A DNA stretch of 64,000 nt from Bradyrhizobium elkanii USDA 76. Its GTDB lineage: Bacteria; Pseudomonadota; Alphaproteobacteria; Rhizobiales; Xanthobacteraceae. The stretch is taken from positions 124,001 through 188,000 of the forward strand of contig NZ_CP066357.1 in assembly GCF_023278185.1 (NCBI RefSeq). Reading direction: 5' to 3'. Below the pieces are notes generated by a model. That model did not search any database. It saw only the letters and a program-made list of their open reading frames with translations, and was not told where the DNA came from. Below, piece after piece: positions 17,212 through 25,705 of this stretch (its first letter is position 1; every line of letters begins with the position of its first letter). The position numbers were made by a program, and so were the translations under genes.

Positions 17212-18503
17212 GCCACGGCCCGCTTTTCGGCTTCGCGTGCGGCCTTCCAGTTCCAGGCCAGAAGTTCGTGAAGCTGGTTGGTCTTCGTGGCGCCGCTCAC
17301 CATGCGATCGAGAACGTCGACGAGATACGCCTCGGGGTCGAGGCCATTCAATTTCGCTGTGTTAAGAAGCGAAGCGAGTATCGCCCAGGTCTCGCCCCCG
17401 CCTTCGTCACCACTGAACAACGAGTTCTTTTTTCCGATCGCAATTGGCCTGATCGATCGTTCGACCGTGTTGGTGTCCGGCTCGAGCCGCCCGTCATCCA
17501 GGAACGTCGTCAGGCCCTGCCAGCGTTCGAGCATGTAGTCGATCGCCTTGATGAGCGTCGAGCGGCGGGAGATCCCGTCCTTCACCGCGATCAGACGGGC
17601 CCTCAACGCCTCCATCAGCGGCTTCGTCTCGGCCTGTCGCGTCGCGCGGCGTTCCCCAGCATCGAGACCGCGGATCCTCTCCTCGATCGCGGCCGGCCCC
17701 TTCCACGCCCGATCGTCCGTCGCGTGCGCCCAGAACTGGCAGATCCTCGTGCGGCCGCGTCCCGGATCGAGCACTGGCATCGGCGTCTCGTCGCAGAACA
17801 GCCGCTCGAAGCCGTGCATAGTCTTCAGTTGCAGATCGTAGAGGCCCCTGACCAGCCACGCCGCGCTCCCCATCCAGCGCGCCAGCGTCTGACGGTCGAC
17901 GACGACACCCTGACCCGCCAGGATCTGCGTCTGGCGATAGAGCGTCGATTGCCAGGCATATTTGGCCGCGGCGATATGCGCGATCAGCGCCGTCGTTGCC
18001 ATGCCGCCCTCGACGAGCCGCGCCGGTGCCGGGGCCTGGACAATCGGGCCCTCACAGGAGCGGCAGGCGTATTTTGGACGGATCGTGCGGAGCACACGCA
18101 GCCACGCGGGAACCCGATCGAGCGCTTCGCTGCTCTCCTCGCCGATCCGATGCATCTGACCCGTGCAGCACGGGCACAGCGTGGACGCCGGCTCGATCAC
18201 CCGCTCGACCCGAGGCAGATGCGCCGGCAGCGCGCCGATGTTGCGCTTCGCTTTGCGCCGCTCCGGCCGCGGCGCGTCCGGTTTGTCGTCATTGGCCGGG
18301 AGCTGTGAGCCGGCGGTCCGTTCCAGATCAAACGCGATCTGTTCGGCGCAGACGATCGCCGCGCGCTCCGATCGTGCGCCGAAGATCAGGCTCTTCAACG
18401 TGGCGATCTCTGCGCGCAGATCATCGTTCTCGCCTTCGAAAGCCAGCACCATCTCGGCAAGAGCCGCAGGGTCAGAGGGGAGATCTTCGGGGCGAAGCGC
18501 CAT
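17208..18503 (-). CDS. tnpC: IS66 transposase TnpC with internal deletion
   Basis: The frame is open for 431 residues but about 80-100 residues shorter than full IS66 TnpC (compare 531 at 3791-5386). Coiled coil, CPCC zinc site and the first catalytic Asp (LFCDETPMP) are present, as is the final Glu (DTNTVERSIRP). The segment that should carry LQVDGY and the WAHARRKF region is missing: AHATDDRAWKGP is joined directly to AIEERIRGLDAGERR. The second catalytic Asp is therefore absent and the enzyme should be inactive, although the reading frame survives. Confidence 0.85.
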   Translation of the reverse strand: MALRPEDLPSDPAALAEMVLAFEGENDDLRAEIATLKSLIFGARSERAAIVCAEQIAFDLERTAGSQLPANDDKPDAPRPERRKAKRNIGALPAHLPRVERVIEPASTLCPCCTGQMHRIGEESSEALDRVPAWLRVLRTIRPKYACRSCEGPIVQAPAPARLVEGGMATTALIAHIAAAKYAWQSTLYRQTQILAGQGVVVDRQTLARWMGSAAWLVRGLYDLQLKTMHGFERLFCDETPMPVLDPGRGRTRICQFWAHATDDRAWKGPAAIEERIRGLDAGERRATRQAETKPLMEALRARLIAVKDGISRRSTLIKAIDYMLERWQGLTTFLDDGRLEPDTNTVERSIRPIAIGKKNSLFSGDEGGGETWAILASLLNTAKLNGLDPEAYLVDVLDRMVSGATKTNQLHELLAWNWKAAREAEKRAVA

Positions 18504-18553
18504 ATCGCAGAGCTACACGAACGCACTCGCAATCGCCAGCAAAACAAGACGCT

Positions 18554-18910
18554 TCAGGCAACCTTCGTCGGCCGCTTCGTCACCTTCGGGACCACACGCG
18601 ACCACTCCGCAAGACCTTCAATCAGCATCGCCAGTTGCGCCCCCGTCACCGGCATCGTACCCTCGCGAACAGGTGGCCAGGCAAAGCCCCCATTCTCCAG
18701 CCACTTCGTCGCTAGAACCATTCCCGAGCCGTCAAAAACCAGTAGCTTCAAACGATCCGATCGCTTCGATCGGAAGACATAAACGTCACCGCTGTAGGGC
18801 TTGCCGCCTAATCCCTCCGCTACCAGCGCGACAAGGCCATGAACGCCTTTACGAAAGTCAATCGGCTGCGTCGCGACGAACACACGGACCATTGGACCGA
18901 AAGAGATCAT
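18554..18910 (-). CDS. tnpB: IS66 accessory protein TnpB (Orf2)
   Basis: 118 residues, MISFGPMVRVFVATQPIDFR, then GGKPYSGDVYVFRSKRSDRL, the hallmark of TnpB. The start overlaps the end of tnpA (ATGA). Needed with TnpA and TnpC for IS66 transposition; exact biochemical role unknown. Intact. Confidence 0.92.
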   Translation of the reverse strand: MISFGPMVRVFVATQPIDFRKGVHGLVALVAEGLGGKPYSGDVYVFRSKRSDRLKLLVFDGSGMVLATKWLENGGFAWPPVREGTMPVTGAQLAMLIEGLAEWSRVVPKVTKRPTKVA

Positions 18911-19329
18911 CGCGTCGATCTCACCGCCGCCAGCACGCGCTCCAGCGTCGCGGCGTCGACGCCGACGGGCACGCGCACCGTCGCGCCCGCGATCATCACC
19001 TCGATCCGCTCGGCCGGATCCGTCAGAACATGCGCCTTATCGATCGCGTTCGGCTGCGCCTCGACGGCGGCCTCGAGCCTGACTTGCACGAACTGCGGCG
19101 CTTCGCTCGACGCGAGCCGCGCCTGGCGCCGCCACACACTGAGCAGTCCCCGGTTCACCCCGTTGCGTCGAGCCACCTCGGAAATGCTCGTCTCCGGATC
19201 GGCACTCTCGGCCACGATCCGCGCCTTCTCCGCATCGCTCCAACTGCGCCGTCGCCTCTCCCCTGTGATCACCTCGATCCGCTGATAGGAGGCGGCATCA
19301 TGCCCGTCTTGATGTCTGTCTTGATGCAT
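18907..19329 (-). CDS. tnpA: IS66 accessory protein TnpA (Orf1, HTH)
   Basis: 140 residues: RRRRSWSDAEKARIVAESAD, HTH (ISEVARRNGVNRGLLSVWRR), C-terminal VPVGVDAATLERVLAAVRS. It presumably binds the element ends. The first ten residues (His/Asp/Gln rich) may not be part of the true protein; a later start near the SYQRIEVI codons is possible. Intact. Confidence 0.88.
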   Translation of the reverse strand: MHQDRHQDGHDAASYQRIEVITGERRRRSWSDAEKARIVAESADPETSISEVARRNGVNRGLLSVWRRQARLASSEAPQFVQVRLEAAVEAQPNAIDKAHVLTDPAERIEVMIAGATVRVPVGVDAATLERVLAAVRSTR

Positions 19330-19426
19330 GGAACGAGCGTCCCTCGCGTTGTCAAATCCACGCGCGAGTCTCGCTCATCCCGTCCACCTAAACGAGGTGG
19401 GGTCGTCGTACCGCTATCCCTCCATT

Positions 19427-19470
19427 GAGGGCCGCCTTGTTTGACGAACGCGAGCGCTGCAGGTCCTAGG
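19427..19470 (-). pseudogene. DUF2235-like gene remnant, part right of IS66
   Basis: Minus-strand ALAFVKQGGPQWRD reads in frame into the piece at 16512 when IS66 and one target copy are removed. Only about 14 codons remain on this side. Confidence 0.45.
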
Positions 19471-19491
19471 GGTAATCCTAGGAGAAGCGCT

Positions 19492-19887
19492 ATGACGATT
19501 TCGAGGGCGGAGGTAATCACATCGGTCGAGCGGCGGCGCCGATGGTCACAGGATGAGAAGGAGCGGCTTGTTGCAGCATCGCTCGAACCCGGCGCCAATG
19601 TTTCCGAGGTGGCTCGCGTAGCCGGGCTTCATGTGAGCCAACTGTTCAGGTGGCGTAAGGAGATTTGCAAGCATGGTGCAGCGAGCATTGCGCCGTTCGT
19701 GCCGGTCGAGATTGGGCCGTCTGTGCCGCCGCGGGAGGCGGCCGAAGTGCCGTTGGCGCCGGCGCGTCGGCGGAAGAGCCATGGCATCATCGAGATTGAT
19801 CTGGGTAGCGGGCACCGCATCCGGGTCGATGGCGACGTTGATGGAGATGCGCTACGTCGCGTTCTCGATGCTTTGGTCCGCCGATGA
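19492..19887 (+). CDS. tnpA: IS66 TnpA of a truncated element
   Basis: 131 residues from ATG 19492: [44 protein letters not shown]-terminal [20 protein letters not shown]. The gene is whole and overlaps tnpB by ATGA, but the element is cut inside tnpB and has no tnpC here. No IS66-type end was found to the left. Confidence 0.88.
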   Translation: MTISRAEVITSVERRRRWSQDEKERLVAASLEPGANVSEVARVAGLHVSQLFRWRKEICKHGAASIAPFVPVEIGPSVPPREAAEVPLAPARRRKSHGIIEIDLGSGHRIRVDGDVDGDALRRVLDALVRR

Positions 19888-20040
19888 TCCCGGTTCCGAC
19901 GGGCGCGCGAGTGTGGCTCGCGACAGGCTACACGGACATGCGCCGAGGCTTTCCGTCGTTAGCGCTCCAGGTGCAGGAGGTGCTGCACAAAGACCCGCTC
20001 AGTGGTCATTTGTTTGTCTTCCGCGGTCGCCGCAGCCAAC
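19884..20040 (+). pseudogene. IS66 TnpB, N-terminal half
   Basis: [20 protein letters not shown] to [11 protein letters not shown] is TnpB; from about 20037 the sequence changes to a DUF5372-like module. Truncated by that rearrangement. Confidence 0.8.
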
Positions 20041-20052
20041 TCTCGACATTCT

Positions 20053-20271
20053 ACATACGGTTTTCGTTCCGCGACGATCACGTATCCTTGGCATCCGCTG
20101 TACGGGCGAACGCTCCAGGTGTCGCCATTCCGGCGCGGCAAGGATTTGACGTGCATCTACACGCACGAGCGACCGGAGCTATCCCGCGAGCTTCCGAACT
20201 GGATGTTCGATGAAGGCTACTGCGCCGGCATGACGCTCGGTTCGCCTGAGATCAGCATCGAGGGCCTCAAC
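20053..20271 (+). pseudogene. DUF5372-like fragment
   Basis: [20 protein letters not shown] to SPEISIEGLN, the same family as the gene at 3259-3642. Cut on the right by the IS6 end at 20272; no start codon of its own is evident. Confidence 0.5.
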
Positions 20272-21098
20272 GGGTACCGTCAAGTTAACGAATTGGAGCG
20301 GCCGATGGGGTTGACGACGGGCATGCCGACCACCCGGGACCCTCTTTATCGCCGCCATCGCTTCTCGCCGGAAGTCATCAGCTATGCCGTTTGGTTGTAT
20401 TTCCGGTTTCCCTTAAGCTTGCGCATGGTCGAGGAAATGCTGGCGGCGCGTGGCATTGGCGTGACCTATGAAACCGTGCGCCAGTGGGGACGGAAATTCG
20501 GCAAGCCGTTCTCCGATCGGATCCGCCAGCGCGCACCCGCTCGCGGTGACAAATGGCATCTGGACGAAGTCGTTATCTCGATCGCGGGCGAACAACATTG
20601 GCTCTGGCGCGCTGTCGACCAGAATGGCTTCGTTCTCGACGTCTTGATCCAGCGCCGAAGAGACTCGCGCGCTGCCCAGCGGCTCATGAAGAAGCTCTTG
20701 AAATCCGCCGGCACGCCGCCGCGCGTGATGATCACGGACAAGCTCCGTTCGTACGGCGCTGCAAGGGCGAAGATGGGCTTTCACGGCGAACATCGCCAGC
20801 ACAAAGCTCTCAACAATCGGGCCGAGAATTCTCATCAGCCGACGCGGCGACGCGAGCGGATCATGAAGCGTTTCAAATCGTCCCGTCAGGCTCAACGGTT
20901 TCTGTCAGTTCACGATCAGGTCGCGAACCTTTGCCACATCCCCTATCCCGGAGCTGTCACCGCCGACTTCCGTCGTGCTTCGCGCGAGCGAGCCTTTGCG
21001 ACTTGGCGCGAAATCTCCACGACAAGCGCTATCGCCGAATCTCGAACCTTTGAGAATCGCCTCCTTCGGCTCGGCGGTCGATTAAGTTGACGATGCCC
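20272..21098 (+). mobile_element. IS6-family element without target duplication
   Basis: Ends GGGTACCGTCAAGTTAA (20272) and its imperfect inverse GGGCATCGTCAACTTAA (reverse complement to 21098) frame a single transposase; length 827 bases is typical. Flanking 8-mers differ (gcctcaac, ggaattca). Confidence 0.85.
20305..21090 (+). CDS. IS6-family (IS26-like) transposase
   Basis: A 261-residue DDE transposase: RHRFSPEVISYAVWLYFRFP, HTH-like RMVEEMLAARGIGVTYETVR, catalytic Asp in DKWHLDEVVIS, Asp in VMITDKLRSYG and Glu in NNRAENSHQPTRRRE. Full length. I prefer ATG 20305; ATG 20326 is possible. IS6 enzymes form cointegrates and adjacent deletions, which fits the truncated genes on both sides. Confidence 0.93.
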   Translation: MGLTTGMPTTRDPLYRRHRFSPEVISYAVWLYFRFPLSLRMVEEMLAARGIGVTYETVRQWGRKFGKPFSDRIRQRAPARGDKWHLDEVVISIAGEQHWLWRAVDQNGFVLDVLIQRRRDSRAAQRLMKKLLKSAGTPPRVMITDKLRSYGAARAKMGFHGEHRQHKALNNRAENSHQPTRRRERIMKRFKSSRQAQRFLSVHDQVANLCHIPYPGAVTADFRRASRERAFATWREISTTSAIAESRTFENRLLRLGGRLS

Positions 21099-21102
21099 GG
21101 AA

Positions 21103-22110
21103 TTCAGCTTCAAGCGCGAGAAACCGGATCTGATTGGCTTTACGGGCAAGACGGCGGGGCGCACGCAGTGCGGCATCCTGATGCATTCGAGCCTGGCCGT
21201 GACGACCGATGGACTTCCGCTCGGCCTGGCCGCAATCAAGTTCTGGACACGCAAGAAGTTCAAGGGGACGACGGCGCTGAAGCGCAAGATCAATCCGACA
21301 CGGGTTCCGATCGAACAGAAGGAGAGTGTCCGTTGGCTGGAAAATCTGCGGCAAGCGTCCGACCTTCTCGCTGCACCCGGACGATGCGTTCATATCGGCG
21401 ATCGCGAGAGCGACATTTATGAGCTGTTCTGTCTGGCCGAGAAGATTGGAACGCATTTCCTGGTGCGAACCTGCGTTGATCGGCTTGCCGGGGACGGCAA
21501 TCATACAATTGCCGATGAAATGGACGAGGTTACGATCAAGGGCCTACACCGGATCAAGGTCAAGAACGACAAAGGCGATCCGGATGAAGCACTTCTCGAA
21601 ATTCGTTTCCGCAAGCTCCGAGTTCTGCCGCCGATCGGCAAGCAGAAGAAATATCCCGCACTCACTCTGACCGTGATCCATGCTCAAGAGCGGGGAACGC
21701 CGAAGCGGCGAAAGAAAATCGAGTGGAAGGTTCTCACCGATCTCCCGGTCCAATCGCGAAAGGACGCCATCGAGAAGATCGAATGGTACGCGCTGCGGTG
21801 GAAGATCGAAGTCTTCCATAAGATCCTCAAATCGGGCTGCAAGGCGGAGGGTTCGAAATTGTGAACCGCTGAGCGTCTGGTCAATCTGATCGCGGTTTTC
21901 TGCATTGTGAGCTCGCGCGTCTTCTGGATGACGATGCTCAATCGCTCCACGCCGAATGCGCCGCCGCAAACGGCGCTGACGGATTCCGAAATCAAGCTTC
22001 TCGATCATTTGGTCAAAGATCGGGGCGCCAACCGGCCACGGCTACGTCGAAACGAATGCAGAGATCGAAGAAAGATCGAAATTGACCTCGCGCGATTAAA
22101 CGACCCATGA
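21103..22110 (+). pseudogene. IS4-family (IS50-like) transposase, truncated and with a stop
   Basis: From 21103 the frame reads FSFKREKPDLIGFTGKTAGR, then the Tn5/IS50-like core: Asp in VHIGDRESDIYEL, and Glu of YREK-type motif in YALRWKIEVFHKILKSGCK. A TGA at 21862 follows GSKL, after which the frame continues TAERLVNLIAVFC. The 5' end is removed by the IS6 element and the 3' end is also shortened. Confidence 0.85.
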
Positions 22111-22213
22111 TGTTGCCTCGGTCGCGGCGACCGGTTCGATGTTGGTCGGTAGAGATAGTCCCCGCCAGATCACAGTATCTCACCGCGTGCAAGGCGTTGC
22201 CCGCGCGGGCTGC

Positions 22214-23413
22214 TCACGGCGTGGCGATACGAGATTGCGGCGGCGGAACATACCGGTTACGGAAGAGGCGAATGTCCCGCGGTCCTCCCGGCCCCCTCAC
22301 GACCGTATAGGACACACCATTGATGTCGATGCTCCTCTGCCGCCGGCTCGAACTTGGCAACAAGTCGCGCTCACGCAATTGGCGGATCAGAGGATCAGGT
22401 GCCGGTTGATCACGATGGACCCAGTTCGGGCCGACAACAGGCCCGAAATCCAGATTCCCGGAGTTATTCATTGGTCCTGTTGCTGCGCGATCCAGTCGCT
22501 GGCGATGGCGTAAAGGCTCGGCGGAAGACGATGGCCCGGCGGCTTCCTGATTCTGAAAGCCGAGTTCGCCGGCCGGATCCACAACAGACGGCCCAGGTTG
22601 CTCGCCGCGCTGAAGCGCGAATGCGTGGGCGAATTCGCGCAGCGTTGGGTCGTCGCTGCGTATTCTGTCACGGGAAGGCTCCAGTCGAGCCAACTCAAGG
22701 AGGGTGCGCTGGCGACGCAGGTTCTCCTCTGAAGCAGCGAAACTCAAGCTGTCACTAGTGTCGTCTCGGCTCTCCATGAAGTTCTCGAAACTGTCGATGG
22801 TGTCGCTTCGACGCCCCAAGCGCCCAGGCCCGATGGAAGGCGATGAAGCGGCTTGCTGACCTGGGATGGTCGGTTCACGGGCCCCATCATGCGGCACACG
22901 GCGAGCATCGTCAGGCAACGCTAGCGGCGATCGCTCTGCCGAAGCAACGGACAAGGCCAGTGGATGGGCTCCCTGCCTACTGCTGGCCAACCGCTCAAAG
23001 CACCACTGGCGATAATCGTTAATGTCAGCCTCTGAGGCAAAACCGCCCGATGAATCTAAAATGGCGTTGCGGTTGACAATGCCCTCAGAGCTGTCGCTAG
23101 CGAGGCCCTGTGACGGGTTGCGCACAAGGCGAGGACCGTCACCCAACGCGGACTCACGATAGGGGCGATTCATGCGAGAATCCGGGAGACCTTCCGGTGT
23201 CCCGGCCAGCACCGCGCGGAACTCCCGGGACATACTGCCCAGCGAATTGTCCACCCCGTTCGACGATTCGACCATTCTCAGCGCGCTTCGCTGCTGGCGA
23301 GAGTCCGTTGGACCGGCTGGTGGGGAAGCTTCCGTACTCGAACTCAGCATTTCTTCCTCTTCGACGATTATTGGCAAGCTGTGCGCAGCCAAAGCTCGCT
23401 CGATAGAATCCAT
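22214..23413 (-). CDS. Candidate type III effector, unknown family
   Basis: A 399-residue soluble protein without membrane segment or Sec signal. The N-terminal 120 residues are Ser, Glu and Pro rich (EEEEMLSSSTEASPPAGPTD), as in type III secretion signals; the middle is polar and repeat-poor with many Arg, Asp and Ser; the C-terminus (about 330-399) has a more folded look (SIDINGVSYTVVRGPGGPRD). It is a single gene with no operon. A good tts box about 50-80 bases upstream (23493-23462) is the main argument that it belongs to the TtsI/type III regulon. I do not recognise homology to a named Nop. It could also be a non-secreted TtsI-regulated protein. Confidence 0.65.
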   Translation of the reverse strand: MDSIERALAAHSLPIIVEEEEMLSSSTEASPPAGPTDSRQQRSALRMVESSNGVDNSLGSMSREFRAVLAGTPEGLPDSRMNRPYRESALGDGPRLVRNPSQGLASDSSEGIVNRNAILDSSGGFASEADINDYRQWCFERLASSRQGAHPLALSVASAERSPLALPDDARRVPHDGAREPTIPGQQAASSPSIGPGRLGRRSDTIDSFENFMESRDDTSDSLSFAASEENLRRQRTLLELARLEPSRDRIRSDDPTLREFAHAFALQRGEQPGPSVVDPAGELGFQNQEAAGPSSSAEPLRHRQRLDRAATGPMNNSGNLDFGPVVGPNWVHRDQPAPDPLIRQLRERDLLPSSSRRQRSIDINGVSYTVVRGPGGPRDIRLFRNRYVPPPQSRIATP

Positions 23414-23461
23414 GCCTCGTCTCCCGTTGAGAACCGCAGAGCCGGTCTTCTGATTCCGGTA

Positions 23462-23493
23462 GATTGCGAGGGCTTACCTTACAAGAAGCTGAC
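23462..23493 (-). promoter_or_regulatory. tts box (TtsI-binding promoter element)
   Basis: Minus-strand GTCAGCTTCTTGTAAGGT matches the tts-box left half GTCAGCTTnTCGAAAGCT at 14 of 17 fixed positions; a weak CAATC-type right half follows after about nine bases. Upstream of, and oriented towards, the 399-residue gene starting at 23413. Confidence 0.65.
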
Positions 23494-23628
23494 GACCTCC
23501 GATGACAGAAAGCGGTGTCGGCCTTGAGGCGGCAGATGTGGGTAATTCAAAGCAAAGAGACCCCGCCTGGCGGAGTGGGTGAGCGATCGGCTATCGGCTG
23601 CTGAGTTTGTGAGCCGATGTGAGCTTCT

Positions 23629-24013
23629 ATGTCTGCGCCTAGTTCTGGAACTAGAACCTTCCATATGATCGAAGCGGTCGCCGACCGTCTTGAGGGAGCG
23701 CCGCGTCAGCTTCGCCGACGCTGGTCGGACGAGGTCAAGGCGCAGGTTGTGACAGAGGCGCTGGAGCTTGGCGCGAGCGTATCGGCGATCGCCCGCCGGA
23801 TCGGCATTCACCCGTCGCAGCTGTTCGCCTGGCGCCGTGATGCTCGGGCCGAGCGGCATTATCGCTCGCGGCCCTCGAGTTTGCGAGGGTGTGGTGGCTT
23901 CTGTGGCAGGCGCAGTGATCGAAATTGCGATTGGCGAGGTGGTCGTGCGCGCCGGCGTGGATGTTGACGAGGCGCACTTGCAGCGGGTGATCCGGGCGGT
24001 CCGTTCGGCATGA
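23629..24013 (+). pseudogene. IS66 TnpA, frameshifted
   Basis: RRRWSDEVKAQVVTEALELG, HTH SAIARRIGIHPSQLFAWRRD in one frame, then GAVIEIAIGEVVVRAGVDVD to RVIRAVRSA in another. The shift is near 23850-23880. Confidence 0.8.
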
Positions 24014-24103
24014 TCCCCTTTGGTGTGAAGGTGTTCCTCGCCAGCCATCCAGTCGACTTCCGCAATTATGTGGAGCACGTGATTATGCAGAGTTGGCTGT
24101 AAG
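24010..24103 (+). pseudogene. IS66 TnpB, first 18 codons
   Basis: MIPFGVKVFLASHPVDFR overlaps the tnpA stop, then the sequence diverges and stops. Confidence 0.7.
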
Positions 24104-24216
24104 CTGATCGCAGTTTTTCCTTGCTATCAATAGCTTACACCGAAGCCGGAGGGTTCTGACTCAGCATAATTCGAGGTCTCCTTCGCTGTTTTAATGGCAA
24201 CGAGAGGAGGCCGACG

Positions 24217-24432
24217 ATGGCCAAGCCAAAACAAAGTCGCCGCATTTGTCAGCGCAGCATGGATGCGAGCGAACTCGCCCCGCTCGTAACGAGTTTGTGG
24301 CCGATCTACGGGCGCAGGGACATTCCTGCCTGACAGTGGGCGGCTACGAGGCTTCTGCTCGTCACTTCGCCTGCTGGCTCGTGAAGGCAGAACTCGCGAT
24401 CGGCAATATTGACGAGGGTGCGCAAAGCAGAA
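24217..24432 (+). pseudogene. Tyrosine recombinase/integrase N-terminal remnant
   Basis: ATG 24217 behind GAGGAGG starts MAKPKQSRRICQ; after a frameshift RNEFVADLRAQGHSCLTVGG, then YEASARHFACWLVKAEL is the SAM-like N-terminal DNA-binding domain of phage-type integrases. The catalytic domain is absent. Confidence 0.6.
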
Positions 24433-24610
24433 TGCCGGCGTGATCGGCATCGCTTTCTTTTGCGGGTCGAACAACGGCTCGAAGCCGCTATAGCAATCGG
24501 CTTGCAGGATGGCAGCGAAGGCGGCCAGATGCTTCTGGGGATGCGCGCCCCGTCGGTCGCTCGAGGCGTAATAGACCACAGCCGGCGGCGCCAGCCCACC
24601 GCCGGTCATC
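24421..24610 (-). pseudogene. Internal fragment of IS66 TnpC
   Basis: Minus-strand PPAVVYYASSDRRGAHPQKH, then LAAFAAILQADCYSGFEPLF and ITPAFCFAHPR correspond to the middle of the IS66 catalytic core (second Asp in LQADCYSG). No ends present. Confidence 0.75.
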
Positions 24611-24678
24611 CCGCACATAATGAGATGGACGGTCCCCGCTCTGATAAGCTGCGAGAGTACCCCCAAGGAGGACAAGCT

Positions 24679-24870
24679 ATGCCTATGATGACAATTGGGC
24701 TGGATATCTCAAAAAGTTGGTTCCAAATCCACTGGATCACAGAGGATGGGGAGATCGTTCGCAAGAAGCTTGCCCGTGCGAAGGTTCTCGATTTCTTTTC
24801 ACGGCTCCCAAGTTGTTTTGTTGGTCTTGAGGCTTCCGTCGAGCTTCATGCTCGGCGATGGCACGGGCGC
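24679..24870 (+). pseudogene. IS110-family transposase, N-terminal fragment
   Basis: MPMMTIGLDISKSWFQIHWI to SRLPSCFVGLEAS, behind a strong AAGGAGG site, is the start of an IS110 RuvC-like domain; after about 55 codons the similarity ends. Confidence 0.7.
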
Positions 24871-25044
24871 CGGCAAGGGCCGCCAGCATTATCCAGCTAT
24901 TCACTGGTCGATCGGGTCACCTATATGTCGAACTCCGTTCAGCCCGCGGATCATGAACTTGAGGAAAGTCGTGCGAGATGGGCCGCGAAGTCTTGGTCCC
25001 TGTTGTGGAAATGAAAAGGACCAGCCAAACGCGATGCCTGTCAC

Positions 25045-25057
25045 TTGATCTAGATCA
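25045..25057. promoter_or_regulatory. FNR/FixK-type palindrome, orphan
   Basis: TTGATCTAGATCA closely fits the TTGAT-N4-ATCAA consensus of FixK/FNR regulators; TGATCTAGATCA is a perfect 12-base palindrome. No clearly intact target gene lies next to it. Confidence 0.45.
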
Positions 25058-25183
25058 GTGACGCGGATAGTGCCCCGTAGGGATCTCCGATCCGCCGGTG
25101 CAGCGCCGAGGTCAATATCGCGGAGACCATGATGCCTTCAATTTCCAACCAACCAGGATGGGACCCTTGGGAGGACACAGGCA

Positions 25184-25324
25184 ATGGCGCCATCGCGGGC
25201 TGCGAGGGCCGAGCCATCATCTACGGTCATCTTGAACGACGCGCCGAACCACCTGAATCTGCCAGGCCAGTTGTCAGACCTCGCCGTTGACATGCAGGCC
25301 GGCGTGTCTGCGGAGGACTTTTAG
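25184..25324 (+). CDS. Possible 46-residue protein
   Basis: ATG 25184 with GGGAGG nine to twelve bases upstream opens a 46-codon frame (middle part NDAPNHLNLPGQLSDLAVDM). It lies about 130 bases downstream of the FixK-like palindrome. No family recognised; may be chance. Confidence 0.25.
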   Translation: MAPSRAARAEPSSTVILNDAPNHLNLPGQLSDLAVDMQAGVSAEDF

Positions 25325-25705
25325 AGAAGACTTCACACATATCGCCGGCCTGGGATGGGATCATGGCCGATCAGCTCCTGGTGCCTTGATCGGTTCACTT
25401 AGCAAAAAGGGGCTCCTACCGACGACGCCACTCCAGTCGCCTGATGAAGTAAGACAACACGCCTTCAACCTGGACGCCGCCGCCACCATTGCCCCTTTGT
25501 TCATCGAAGGCGGTCTCGGGACGCAAGAGATGGTGGTCCCGCCCACGGAAGTCAGTCCATGGCGTCCAAAATTTGCAAACGATCACGTAATTGCGGTCGG
25601 CGCTCGGGGCAGACAGCAGAGCTGGCCCCGCAAATTCGGACAGTAGCTTGAGTGGATTTTCTGCCTGACAGCGGCGAGGATTCTTGCTGCGAATCAGGAG
25701 CGAAG

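Larger units (their letters stand above)
16513..19418 (-). mobile_element. IS66-family element with perfect 8-base target duplication
   Basis: Ends GTAAACGGTACGA (16513) and GATAGCGGTACGA (reverse complement to 19418) are bordered by CCTCCATT on both sides (16505-16512 and 19419-19426), the 8-base duplication usual for IS66. Contains tnpA, tnpB, a deleted tnpC and a UPF0149 passenger gene. Confidence 0.88.
24871..25621. other. Mostly gene-free interval with one possible small ORF
   Basis: Apart from the FNR/FixK-like palindrome at 25045 and a 46-codon frame at 25184-25324, nothing is recognised. Other open frames look random. Confidence 0.4.

Noticed and set aside
17172..18308. 378-codon plus-strand frame antisense to IS66 tnpC
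   Set aside because: The opposite strand encodes clear TnpC motifs; this frame is a GC-rich shadow.
25287..25646. 119-codon plus-strand frame before the third IS3 element
   Set aside because: Runs across the IS3 end and lacks protein-like composition.
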